A stretch of 64,000 bases of DNA from positions 184,509 through 248,508 of the forward strand of contig JAEQBH010005302.1 in assembly GCA_016808115.1 (NCBI GenBank). The letters run 5' to 3'. The position numbers and the translations under genes are program-made. Below the pieces are notes generated by a model. It made no database searches, was not told the DNA's origin, and saw only the letters and a list, made by a program, of their open reading frames with translations. Origin of the DNA: Tetrastigma voinierianum (lineage: Eukaryota > Streptophyta > Magnoliopsida > Vitales > Vitaceae). Positions 34,147 to 45,750 of the stretch are shown piece by piece (positions within the stretch are counted from its first letter, which is position 1; every line of letters begins with the position of its first letter).

Positions 34147-36754
34147 TGGGCACAGGTAAAGTGAAACGATGAGTGCTATTACAATACGAGACTCTGAGCA
34201 CAGGAACTTCCCTCTAGTTCTCGGATGATGACATGGACCACACCGTTGAGTTCGTCTGGAAGTGAAATCTAATTGCACATTATTCGAATTCACGTCGAAT
34301 TCAGGGACATCACAAATTTCACGTATTTGAGAGATGAAAGAATGACATCGAAACACATGGCACGAGGACACGTGCCATGTGGCTCTTGAATGAACACTTG
34401 GCACATGGAAAGCGAGTGTCATCATGCATGAAATAGAGTGGGGGAATCGTAGCGCAGGAACATGGCATGGTGATTGTCATGTGTCAAGATGATTGAGAAA
34501 GGTGTTCTACACCTAGACCAAAATGAGTTCGTGGGGGAGAAGGAGAGAAGGAAGGGAAAAAGATAGAAAGAAGAGAGAATGAAGATAAAGAAAAGAGAAA
34601 AAAAAAAGAAAAAAGGAAAATGGGATGAAAGGAGGTCCAGCATCTCACGGTCTCAGGTCTCCCGAACATGAGAGGTTCGAGAAGGAGGGTCATGAAGTGA
34701 GCTAGTAACGCTCCGGAGAGTGGGGTTCTCTCCTACTCTAGTTATTCTTTGTCTAAGGGTCATTTAATGGCCATAAGGTGCCAGCCACTAACGGTGGGGT
34801 TGGATTCGAACGAGTTGTAGTCAAATTTGTTGATGATTATGGGCGGTTTCTAGGTCCTTTCTGTTTCTAGAACTGCGGTTCTAGAACAGGTTGTGTTTGC
34901 TTGAAAGTATGGGATTTGAGCGTGATGATAGTGTGGTGTGTCACTGCTGGGTATGGAGTGACATGCTTAACTGTATGTGTTGTTTCTGGATCTGAACATG
35001 AAGATCCAGTTTGTGTATCGTTGCGATTGAATGACATGCAGGTGGTGTGAAAGTTATGTTGATGTATGTTTGCTTGATGTATTGACATGGGTTATACGAT
35101 GGCTGTGAATTATATGCAGTAGACATAATTATCCATGAATTGTAAATGTTGCATGTAGCTCTCATTATGCATGTAACGAAATAACATGCAATGGCATTTC
35201 TGCATTGCATATGCACGGGGGGACATCGCGCGAAACCAGTGTGAGTGCATGGCAGGAATTAGCAATGTGTTTGATGTTTAATGGTAGGCTCTGTCGAAGG
35301 GACGGCGTCTAGAGTTTACCACGATTTAAATTATGTTGGGTAGCGTAACAAGAGGATGAGCCTCCTCGGTGAAAAGCATCCTTGGTTAGACATATGTATC
35401 TAGCGATGAAAGTCCGCGAAAGTATCAAAAGGCTCACGACGCCTACGATGAGACCTCATAAAGTCGTTACCCACAAAAGACACATGACTTTTGAATAAAG
35501 TATTGGATTTATCGGAGGTTACTTGATGAGTTGAATTATAAAACAAAAATCTTTTGTTTTGAAATGAAGGTTTTCATACATGGCATATGCATGTGTGAGG
35601 GAGTCAGTGAGGGCTCGGGATGTTGGCATGAGATGTGAACACTCATGTAGAAATGCATGTGCTATTGCTCAATGTGTTTGTAAATGTTGAATCATGGCAT
35701 TGCATGTGCACTTAGGTGGGGAGTATCCGTTGTAGGAGAATTTCTCTACTGGGCATTGCTCACCCCGTCGTGGGAAAATATTTAGTCTTTGAGCACACGG
35801 GAGATGAAACTCAAGAGACCTTAGTGGTGAAGAATAAGGCCAGATTATGGCTTCATTACATGTTTTGTAAAATTCTGGACAGTATAATCTAGCTCCTGTT
35901 TATGTAAAGAAAATGGTTGAAATAAAACTCATTTTGATTTGTTCAATGTAGTTTGGCAAGTTTGTCACAAATTTTGAGTTGCCTTTATTATACAGAGGCT
36001 ACTGTATTAAATTTATGGTGTTTGGAAAAGAGTTGGAGGTGCAGGAAATGCCAAAAAGGCTACTGCATGTTTGGGCAGGTTTTAGGTCGCGACAAGGGTT
36101 TCTTGGTCAAATGAAGTTTTTGGTTAGCGTAATGTGATAGGAGGTCCGCTTGTGTCTTGACTTGGTTTTCAGGTTTCATGCAGTTGCTATGTCACGACAT
36201 AGTCCTTTTCATGTCGCGACAGTGTTTTGCTTCTCTGTCATGACCTTTATGTCATATGAGAGGTTTCCTTGCCGAGACGGAGGTTTCCTTGCCATGGCAA
36301 GGGCGATCGACGAGGAAGGTCAGGTGTTGCAATGAGTTTAGCCTTGGTAAGGGTTTATATGTCGTGATAGAACATTTTTATGTCGCACGAAGAGTTTAGT
36401 CGAACCCGGGTTCTATGTCAGCGGTATGGCATTTTATGTCGCGACGAGTTTGGCTAAGGTGAGATTTTATGTAGCGACAAAGGGTCGATGTCGTGACCAG
36501 AGTTGCCTGAGAAATTAACGTCGCGATAGAGTATATCTTCACGTCGCCGCGAGAGAAAGTTCGGGACATGAGGTCTTCCGTAGCCGCGACATAGTGACTA
36601 TGTCGTGACAGTGGGCATGGAGTGCGTTGCGTAAAGGCGGGTTTCTGCTTGAGCGAGAGATGTTCTATACGTGACAAGAGATCTCTGTCGTGACAAACTT
36701 GGTAGTGGTAAAAAAAAAAAAAAAAGGACCCCCTAGGATATGGGATTATTCTGA
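34147..36754 (+). mobile_element. insertion of 2.6 kb in E, LTR-like
   Basis: E text is interrupted between GGCTTTAAGATTGTG (ending 34146) and GATTGTGAATAAAT (36755 on). AGATTGTG is present on both sides (34139-34146 and 36754-36761), which is long for an LTR element. The interior has LTR-like blocks shared with the chromoviral LTRs (GGTGGGGAGTATCC, GGGCATTGCTCACC, CGTCGTGGGA at about 35716-35776), a palindrome array (36080-36690) and a poly-A run near the right end (36709-36725). No coding region was seen. Confidence 0.5.
36080..36690. repeat. TCGCGA-type palindrome array
   Basis: Members: AGGTCGCGACAAGG (36085), CTATGTCACGACATAG (36187, perfect outer arms with one centre mismatch), CATGTCGCGACAG (36209), TATGTCGTGATAGAAC (36358), TATGTCGCGACGAG (36436), GATGTCGTGACCAG (36487), CGTCGCGATAG (36521), CCGCGACATAGTGACTATG and TATGTCGTGACAGTG (36599). 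Spacing varies from about 20 to 90 bp. Confidence 0.7.
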
Positions 36755-36761
36755 GATTGTG

Positions 36762-36786
36762 AATAAATAAATAAATAAATAAATAA
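36762..36786. repeat. AAAT microsatellite
   Basis: About six copies of AAAT/AATA just inside E after the insertion at 34147-36754. The other E copy has only a short AATAAAAAATAAAA here. Confidence 0.8.
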
Positions 36787-38099
36787 GTAGGAGACCCTTT
36801 GTAAGCTTTGAAATTTGTAAATTAAAAAAAAAAAAAAAAGATAAGGGAACATAATACCAAAAAAAAAAAAATTAGGGGACCACATTAAGAAAATACAAAA
36901 AAAAATTAGACAAGTAGTAATCGTAGAAATGAACCATAGGTATATGTGAGTTGAAAAGTCAAAATGGAATCTTAACATAGTTTTAATTAGGTGTAAGTAG
37001 AGAAAGCAAGGGAATGTAGTAAAAAGGCAAAAGGTTCTTGTTATGGTGCAATATCATTAAATATAAAAAAAAAATTACGCCTAAAAGCTTTCATAAAGTA
37101 GACCTAGAAAGCCTATATATAAAAGCATCTAAAAAATCCAGGTAACAATGGATGTTGGAAAAAAAAGTTTCTAGATATTCCAATTAGTTTTAAAAAAATA
37201 AGTAAATATTTGATGATAAATTCTTAGAAAATAATAATAAATAAGTATGATACATTTGGAAGCTAAAGTGACAAGACAGGCAAGGAAACCCTCAGATTCC
37301 CGGGTGGTCACTTTAAGTGAAGTTCTCACTATATACAATCCCTAAGGAATGTCTGATGGAACTGACTTTAAGAAGAAGGTAAACACCTACATTAATATAA
37401 TACACTCAATATATATATAAAAAAGATTCTAGCGGCTCAAATTCATAGCAGGCCAGTACTAACGTAGGTCGTAACCACGCAGACTTACACATGATAAAGA
37501 CTAAGTATGAGGTTCAATACTAAGATCGAGCATTACAAGAGTGTTTGCAGATTTAGGAGTCTGATGAAATACATAAGTCCAAGTAAAATAGGCGGATAGA
37601 TGGATAGAATCTTGGCTAGCATGTAAAGCAGTGACGTAGAGAGAAATTTGAGGCGGGAGGTAGGTCTCTGATTTATCTGGACCTGAAGGCAGTTTAAAAC
37701 TGATAAAGCGTGAGATAATAAATCTCGAGTGAGTGGCATAATTTATAAGGAAAATAATGTTTTACTTTTCGAAAATTCCTTCTCTCAAGACCTCACGTCC
37801 ACTCTTTTATAAGGTTCCCCGTTTGGAATCATTTCACGAGCCAAACTTATACGAAGTCGCTTGATATGAAATTTATGCTCAAAAATTTAAACATCATTAT
37901 CAGAACCTTATGACTGAATTTATTCTGACATAAAATTGAGCATAAAATATATATAACCATCATGTCGTAAAAATAATCATGAAAATACAATAACCATAAA
38001 TATTGAAATGGTTATACCTTACTCGAAACCATGATATCTTGTACCATATACCCGTAGTAAGCGGAAATCAGGTAAGCCCAGCCCCTCCACGACTCGTAC

Positions 38100-38445
38100 A
38101 ACTAATAAACCTTGAGTAAACCCGACATCATAGTAGTGGAAACAATATATAATCGTTGGATGGAACCAACCTCACGACACAGTGACAACTAATAAACCTT
38201 CGGGTAATCCCGACATCACGGTCATGGAAATAATATATAGCGGATTTGGATGGTACCAACCTCCGACATGTGACTAATAAACGCCCGGGTAATCTGACGT
38301 CACGGTCGTGAAATAATATATAACTTGGTTGGATGAGTGAGCCTCCGACAAGTGGCAACTAATAAACCTTCGGGTAATCAGGCATCACGTAGTGGAAATA
38401 ATATGCTTAGTTGGATGGAACCAACCTCCACGACAGAAATGGCAA
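38100..38445. repeat. tandem repeat, unit 85-87 bp, four copies
   Basis: ACTAATAAAC starts at 38101, 38188, 38273 and 38358. Each unit continues with CCTTCGGGTAATC, GACATCACGGTCGTGG, AATAATATATA and TTGGATGGAACCAACCTCC or variants. It lies in the minus-strand LTR just before the nested solo LTR. Confidence 0.85.
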
Positions 38446-39364
38446 ACCCGGTCTGCTTATGTATAGGTTGTAAAGCAGAGAAAATTCTAATTTTCTCGAG
38501 AAGGAGTAAAATAGCAATTCGTTCAAAATCCAGGAATTTTCTATATCTCGAGACGATGAAGCGGACTTCAGATTTGGAATTGTCTCCTGAAATCTAGCTT
38601 CCACGTCGAATTTCGTGAATTCCAAGATAGTCGAGATTCCGCGTTTTCGAGAACGCAGAGGTAATCACGAGACATTTGAAGCGCGGGGTGGCTCAAAGAT
38701 GAGACAAGTGTCAAGTGGAGGCTGGTCAAACAAATAGCTCAAATTAGGACCCAAAGAGACATGTGGCAACACATGATTAGAGAGAAATCCAAGGTAGATG
38801 GATAAGGTGATAAGGGTAATCCAAGGAGCCACTTAAAATTGGACAAGTGGCAAGTGAGAGGACATCTCACTTGAATTCTATCTTCTCCCAACTGGTTGGG
38901 AGAGAGGTAGAGGGGAAAAAGCAAACGAGATTTGAAAAGAGAGAGTTTTAGAGAGACTCCACTTCTCTCACAAATTTCTCGGCTTGTCAATGCGGTTTCA
39001 AGCGGAGCGAGAGGAGAGTTCATCCTCACGGCAAAGGGCCGCATAGGGGCAGGTGGGAGTTCGACAAACTCAAGAGGTAGGTCTTCTCCTACACTTTTTA
39101 GTTACTTCTACCTAAGGGGTTGTGTGGTGGTTGCATTGTCTAGGGAATGTTTGGTTCGTTTTGAACCATGGAAGGCTGCCATAGTGTGATAGTGCGCGTG
39201 CTTAGGACCTTGTAGAACTGGTTTTTGGGTGGGAAGGAAAGGAAATTTAGTAGTGTGCCCTTCTGGTAAATTGTAGCCACATCAGTGAACTTGATGTTAG
39301 GCTTTTGAATTTCTCAATTCAAACCCCTGTAGACTAAGTTATGGTCATTTTATACGAGCAGTCA

Positions 39365-39770
39365 AATGGGAGGAGGTCGGTAGCTAGAGGTCATGCGACA
39401 AGGTCCATGGGGTCATGCGGCCGAGTCGGCGAGACCTCATGCAGCGAGAGGTCAGCGGACCTCCTGCGGCGGTGGCGAGGGCCTCATCTCGGCGAGAGGA
39501 GTCGGCGAGACCTCGGCCAGCGGAAGGTCAGCGGACCTCGTCACGGCGAGTCGGCGGACCTCGTCAGTCGGCGGACCTCTGCGGTAAAGGTCGGCGGAAT
39601 ACCGTGCGTGAGAGGTCGACAAACCTCATCGGCCGGTGCGGCGGACCTCGTGCGGTGGTCGGTAGACCTCATCTGTTGAGGAGGTCGAAGACCTCGTCGA
39701 GAGAGTCGGCGGACCTGTCACGACGAGAAGGTCAGCGGACCTCGTCGAGAGGAGTCATCCGAGTTCTAGT
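39365..39770. repeat. GAGGTC...GACCTC interrupted-palindrome array
   Basis: About 400 bp of GC-rich sequence built from GAGGTC and GACCTC arms a few bases apart. Examples are GAGGTCAGCGGACCTC (39448-39463), AGGTCAGCGGACCTCG (39527), GTCGGCGGACCTC (39549 and 39565), GAGGTCGAAGACCTCG (39681) and AGGTCAGCGGACCTCG (39730). It sits in the solo LTR and contrasts sharply with the AT-rich surroundings. Open frames here are by-products of the repeat. Confidence 0.8.
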
Positions 39771-39810
39771 CGGCTCATTACGAGGTTGACTCGTATGACC
39801 TCGGCCCAGT

Positions 39811-40500
39811 CATAACTCCTTCGTCCGAACTCCGTTTTGGATGTTCTTGGACTCTATGGAAATCCCACTGAGTCAAGAATCCATTCATATGCCTGAGGTG
39901 GATAGTAGGCGTCAGACTGAGGTGTTAGACCGAGCTCAGCCAGGTCAGCTCAGCTCATCCGAGTTGGTCGACTCGTACGGTTGTGCATATGACCTCCAAC
40001 CCGGAGTCCTGCTCGCTAAAATCCGAACTCCGTTTTAGGTGTTCTTGGATTCTATGGAAAGCCCACTGAGTCAAGAATCCATTCATATGCCTGAGGTGGA
40101 TAGTAGGCGTCAGACTGAGGTGTTAGACCGAGCTCAGCCAGGTCAGCTCAGCTCATCCGGTTCGGGTCAACTCGTCTGAGTTTGACTGCGTATGACCTCC
40201 AACTTCGGAGGTGTAACTCCTTCGTCGAACTTCAGTTTGGTGTTCTTAGACTCTATAGGCCCACTGAGTCAGAATCCATTCCTTATGCCTGAGGTGGATA
40301 GTAGGCGTCAGACTGAGGTGTTAGATAAGCTCATCCAGGTCGGCGAAACGTCCGGTTCACCAATTCGGCTCGTTTGAGTTTGACTGCGTATGACCTCCAT
40401 CTTCGGAAGGTCATAACTCCTTCGTCCGAACTCCGTTTCGGGTGTTCTTGGACTCTATGGAAAGCCCATTGAGTCAAGATTCCATCCATGTGCCTGTGAA
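39811..40500. repeat. tandem repeat, unit about 200 bp, 3.4 copies
   Basis: CATAACTCCTTCGTCCGAAC-type starts occur at 39811, about 40012 (degenerate), 40213 and 40412. The anchor TCCGAAC/TCGAAC falls at 39824, 40022, 40225 and 40425, so the period is 198-203 bp. Units share GGTGTTCTTGGACTCTATGG, CCCACTGAGTCAAGAATCC and GCCTGAGGTGGATAGTAGGC. The first two copies are nearly identical. Confidence 0.9.
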
Positions 40501-43162
40501 GGGAAGTAGGTGATCATAACCTTTCTGAAATTTATGTTTTGAACCTAGTACGCAGGTTACTTGGTTGTGTCGAAGTAAATGGTAAGGTTTTAACATGACC
40601 ATTGCATTGTATGTTGTAGGCTATTGGGTAAGATTATCATGAGTTAGCCTAAGGAAAGGATGTATGATATTATGGTTTAGTCATGGATTGATGAATGCTA
40701 ATGTGTTTGATATGATGTATATATATATTGGCATGAAGTGTATGGAATTTATATGCTTGTGATGTATGCTTGCATGGTATGTTTACATGAGTAAAATAAT
40801 ACCCGGAATTATGTATGCACTTTAATATAAATGTCAAAAAATGCATGGATGAACATGCATGAGTAAGTGTGCACATATAGTTCTCATTTTCTATGTAGCA
40901 CTCATATATATATACAATTGGCATAATAGCATTGCACGTGCACGAAAACATCGCATGACATGGGTGTGAGTGCATGGATTTGGGCTCCGGCACGGTGTTA
41001 GGTGTTCGATGAAGTGTCATGGGTACATGGTTATGAGTCAACACGGTATGGTGTTGATTGGTGGACTCGGGTAATGGGACAAAGTCCAAAAGAGTCACAC
41101 GGTTTTGAAAGAAATGAAAATAAATATCGTGTTTTGGGCGTACTTGAGATGGGGTAGATCCCCCCCCCAGGGTGAAAGACCCAAATGTTATTCACGGTTA
41201 GACATATGAATCCCGCGATGTAAGTTTGTGAAAATGTTGGAAAGACATCGGCTTCAGCGATGAAAACCGAAAAATCCGTGGCCTGAATATATGTGAACAC
41301 AAAAGAAATTTGATCGAATCAAATGAACATTGGAGGTTTTCAGTGGGTTCTGAACTTTTAAAAACAAAATCTTGTTTTTGGAAAATGGTCGTTTGTGGGA
41401 CAAATGGCGATTAGTTTGTTGGCATGGTAGGTGTGAGGGAGTCGGTGAGTGACTCAAGATATGGGCATGAGGACATTTCATGCATTGACATTCATCAAAC
41501 CAGACATTTACTTGAATGTGTGGCTATGTTGTCATTTTGCGTGACGAGCTTGGGTGGGAGTAATCCTTGTAAGAGATTACTTCTCTTGGGCTTTGCTCAC
41601 CACGTCGTGGGACCCCCTTTCAGTACCTGAGAAGGCGAGGCGCTCCTCGAGGCCGTGGTATGAAAAGTAGGGTTGTGGCCAGCCAGAAACATTTTGTAAA
41701 ATATATTAAAACAATGTAGTTTCATATATTTTGGTATGTAAAAGAATTGTACACTAAGCTCTTGAATGAAAAAAAAAAAAAAATGATCCCTAAAATTTGG
41801 GGCGTCACATAGGTACTGAATCGAACCTCTTGTACTATATGGTACATCAACTCACTTAACAACCCAAACAGTATCACTTTTACTCACATATCTATTTCAA
41901 CGACAGCATATTATAACCAGTTTACTTAAAATCTCAAAATCCATTTCTTAAATCAATAAATTTTCAAAATGGTTTAAAACCTCAATCCATGTACAAAATG
42001 TTTAAATACACAAATTGTATCCATGAACTCGAGTAAAATTTCAAATATTTAAAATGTTGACAAAATCATGAAATGATAAGCTTTGTTTATATAAAAGCAG
42101 ATAATTATATTTATACATAACCAATAGATTCGATCAAATAAGTTATATATATAATAATTAACCACGCAATTATATATCATAATAATACCCTAAAGCATTT
42201 TAAAACATATAAACCACTCCGCATACTACGGATGATCGAGTCCTGGCTCCCCTAGGGATCGTCTCAAATTGTGAGAAATGTAGTGTACGTAATAATATAA
42301 AGAAATACCATTTAGGCTTGATGGCCTTGAAGACATTGGGATGCCCAGAATGTCTTAGAATAATTTTAGAACTATGAGAGCCATCTAAATTGGATACTGT
42401 GAGGTCCAGTGCTCTGATGTGCCTACGGACTAGGTACCCAAGGTGGGGCTTTTCACCGGAGGCTAATTTTCGAAATTGAACCGTTAAGCTCGCTAAAAAT
42501 GTCAATTTCGCTGTCCAGATTCAATTTTGCTAAGATTTGACTAATTAGTGTCCAATTTTAGTCCAGACCTTTTCATTAATTACAGAAATATTTAAAAATG
42601 GAAAACTAACTTAAGCGGCGTCAAAATTTACAAACTTTATATCAACGGAAGCCAGAGACGAGGAACGGTACCCTTGCGTTGGTCGAAGGTTCTTTGTAGT
42701 CGGGCCGAAAAAACTTGATCAACCGGTCGGCCCAAATTTGTTTCGTAATATCTTTCAAACGGTGAGGAATCTGCGAAAAGGGACCACGAGATGAGTTGAG
42801 GTCCAAAATTGGGGTGAGGGAGGTATGGGTCGGCTTTGGAATGGCTGAATAGAAAATCGGCGAAGGCTGCAAGTGGCGGCCGCGGTAGGGTTCGGCCCAG
42901 GCGATCTGGGTGCGTCGGCGATGGTTCGCCTTGAGAGAGCTTAGTAGGTCTGGGATTCGTCTGGTGGTGGCGCTCCTCCCTGGCCGGCGCGTGTAGCAAG
43001 GGGGTGGCCGGTGACGCCTCCCACGGCCAAAACCCGTTTGGTCTAAAAATGGGTCGAAACGACCCAGTTCAGTGTTCACGGTCTTGGGGAGTTTTTTCTA
43101 GGGTTTTGGAGCTCAAAATGAGTGTTTTGGGGCTAGGGTTCTATTTAGCGTACAAGCCCAGG

Positions 43163-43170
43163 TTTATATA
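43163..43170 (-). promoter_or_regulatory. TATA box of the minus-strand LTR
   Basis: Plus-strand TTTATATA, i.e. TATATAAA on the minus strand, with GC-richer transcribed sequence to its left. A good candidate core promoter of this LTR. Confidence 0.5.
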
Positions 43171-45647
43171 GGCTTTGGGGTCGTTTTTAGGTAAAAACCG
43201 GACCCGACTTGGACCTTTGCTAAAAGTCTTGTTGTTTGAACTCTTGGGGCCATAACTTTCTATCAGTAGTCGGATTTTGGCGATTGACCAGATCCCATGA
43301 ACTACGTATCGCTGAGACTACGAAATAGTGTCTTAAATCGACTAAAATTATTCATTCTTGAAAAAAGTCAGGCAGGGCATAATACTAATTGTTGAGTGAA
43401 TTTGAGGTAAACTTAATTAAACGTTTTAAAAACTTGTATTATTTAGTACGAATTAGTTACATGAGTTTACAAATATATGTATTTGATAAGTATTTGAGGA
43501 TATATTTTTAACAAGTAGATATATATAAGATTTGAAAATTTAATTTAAGGTGTATTGTGATTAAAGGTAAATATAGGGAATAATATATGATATAAAATAT
43601 ATGATAATAATTATGTTTAATGGACTTGTTGATTTAATTAAGAATATTAAATAAATAAATATTTGAAATCATATTTGAAAGAAATTTGATTTTTATAAAG
43701 TTTTGAAACTCATTTAATTAAATTATTAATAGTTAGGATATTTAAAATATAATTAAGACCGATAATATTTACAATATATGAAATTGTTAGGATTCTCAAA
43801 CCTTCTATAATTTTAGGTGGATAATTAATGATGATAGTTCCTCCTTATTTTGCTAAGGGGTGAAATAGTTTTTCAAGATTCTTCAAAGGTTCTTAACTAC
43901 TCGCTTGAGGTAAGGGGTATTAATGCAAATTTTCTAAGAGATAATTATTTGTTTTTACGTCATTTTGATGATGAAAGTTTTGAACTAATGTATATATCAT
44001 TTTGGTTTATGAAAATTTTGTTTTTATCTATTTGATTATCCATTGGATCAGCTTGATTTTGTATGAAAGTACCTTTGAGATTTGTTTGTTTATGATAGAA
44101 AAGAATTAGAATGAATGTTTTGTGATTTGAATTTTTGAATGAAATATTTAACTCCGGTTACTTAGGCTCTTTCAACGGGAATAACAATTGACACTCTTTG
44201 ATAATGGGAATAATAGTTGACCTTTACATTATCAGGTAAGGAATGTAATTGATTTGAACCCCAACCTCTAAGGGTTTCGGTTAGAGGTTACTAGTACTAG
44301 TAATGTTTAGTTCTATCCACCTTAAAAGAAACAATTTGAGGCTAGCCACTCATTTGAAAGTTTCACATGGTTGGGCCCCATTTGAAAAGTCTCACATTAC
44401 TGCTCTTCATTTGATATTTGATAATCAGAGAAAAAAAATTTTGAAATGTATTTGATTTTGGACTTTGATATGAAAGTGTTTGAATCGAAATTCGATATGA
44501 AATTGATTGGATCACATTTGATATGAAACTAATTTAAGTAGATTTTAGAATGTTTTGATGGACATTTAGATATTCACTTATTTTAATCGAAAGTTTTGAT
44601 GAAAAATATCTCATATTTGTTATTATAATTGAAACCTTTTGATTCATGAAACTGTATTAATATTTCTTATTGGGCTTTAAGTTCACTCTCATTCATTGAT
44701 ATCTTTTCAACTACCTTTAGTTACTACAATGAGTGATGGTTAGGTTGGGGATTCGTCATCATTAAGATATAATTAGAATTTTATGTCAGACTTTGTTGAA
44801 CTAATAATTTCATGTTTATGTGGATTGTTCAATTATGGAAGATATTTAGGAAAGTCTCTTGAATAATGAAATTTCATTTTTATTCATTTGAAGTTGGATT
44901 TTGGAGATTCTAAATATTTTTTTAGATTATGAACAACTCTATTTGATTCTTAACAGCTCTATTTGAGAATCTTATGGTTGATCCCTTAAGCAGGAAATTC
45001 GTGATTCCTTGGGGGAATTATTAGAGTTGTCACAAATGATTATTATATGATTTGAGATGTTTACAAGTCCATGTTATACCTTTAGATTTTAGAGTCTTAT
45101 GTTGAGCATCATAGTGCAACCAAACTTGTTGGGAGAATTGAGACCCTAAGCGGATTATTTGAAACTAGTTGAACTTAGAGCGATTGATTGTGTTTAATCT
45201 CGGATAATGAGATGTTGAAATTTGGGACTAGACTTAATGTTTTAAATAATGAGACATAAAGACTAACTTTTGAAGGAAGTTTATTGCTTTAAACATGATC
45301 CACCCTAAAAGGATGCAAAAGTATAAAGATTAGAGACAGAATTTTGATGGTCATATATGAAATAGGATATTACATGATTTGTGACTTTGGGTTAAGTGTG
45401 GTTGTATATGGAGATTTTGAGAATGTATGAGATGTTCGATTCTATGGTATGTAATAACAATTCTTATTTTTTTTCTAGATTTTGACTCCGTCTAAAAAGA
45501 AAAAAAAATCTAAGTATTGAGTTGAGTTTTGATAGTAGTTTCATGCTTAGACTAATGACTAATCGAGTGATAGATTAGAATTGTATGATGTGATCCAGTG
45601 TATGTCGAACCAAATCTTTTGCCACCTTGAACTTTTGATCCATGTAT

Positions 45648-45750
45648 GACAGCCAAAAAACTTATTCGAGACCGGGCTATATATGAGAATTCATGCCATT
45701 ATTACCCAGGAATATTATCCCACAATCCTAACAACGGCAAAAAACTTGTC
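45648..45750 (-). other. two degenerate PBS-like blocks of the minus-strand Athila
   Basis: On the minus strand, AAGTTTTTTGCCGTTGTTAG (45750-45731) and AAGTTTTTTGGCTGTC (45663-45648) both resemble the AAGTTTTTGGCGCCGTTGCC junction between Athila LTR end and PBS. The doubling suggests a small local duplication of about 85 bp. Confidence 0.4.

Larger units (their letters stand above)
38469..41809 (+). mobile_element. 3.34-kb solo LTR with perfect 5-bp target duplication
   Basis: Begins TGTAAAGCAGAG and ends TTTGGGGCGTCACA. TAGGT flanks it on both sides (38464-38468 and 41810-41814). There is no PBS, PPT or gene inside, so this is a solo LTR from recombination between two LTRs. Blocks shared with 27019-29245 and with the LTRs of the 47.8-kb chromovirus (GGGCTTTGCTCACCACGTCG near 41590) place it in the same chromovirus group. 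It is about 1.1 kb longer than 27019-29245 because of a palindrome array and a 200-bp tandem repeat. Confidence 0.9.
37268..43462 (-). mobile_element. minus-strand solo LTR, split by another LTR
   Basis: E text breaks at GGAAGCTAAAG (ending 37267) and resumes at GAGTTTACAAATATATG (43463 on). On the plus strand the insert begins TGACAAGACAGG and ends TTAGTTACA, giving TG...CA ends. Removing the nested LTR at 38469-41809 leaves about 2.85 kb. A minus-strand TATATAAA (43163-43170) is placed as in an LTR promoter. No coding domains were found. The GC-richer part at 42640-43080 gives long minus-strand frames, but they match nothing known. Confidence 0.6.
32255..44940 (+). mobile_element. E element, middle LTR (heavily interrupted)
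   Basis: Starts TGTGATACC after the polypurine tract, as does the right LTR (TGAGATACC at 58060). Own sequence: 32255-32413, 33701-34146, 36755-37267 and 43463-44940. Between these lie the Athila solo LTR, the insertion at 34147-36754 and the minus-strand LTR pair at 37268-43462. At about 44940 a deletion fuses it directly to internal sequence (compare 29990 and 31065), removing the PBS. Confidence 0.6.

Noticed and set aside
39393..39789. Arg/Gly/Ser-rich open frames (plus strand)
   Set aside because: They exist in several frames at once because the GAGGTC/GACCTC repeat avoids stops; no domain or start context supports a gene.
42637..43079. Long minus-strand frames of 120-145 codons
   Set aside because: They lie in the GC-richer transcribed part of a solo LTR, overlap each other in two frames and match no protein I recognise.
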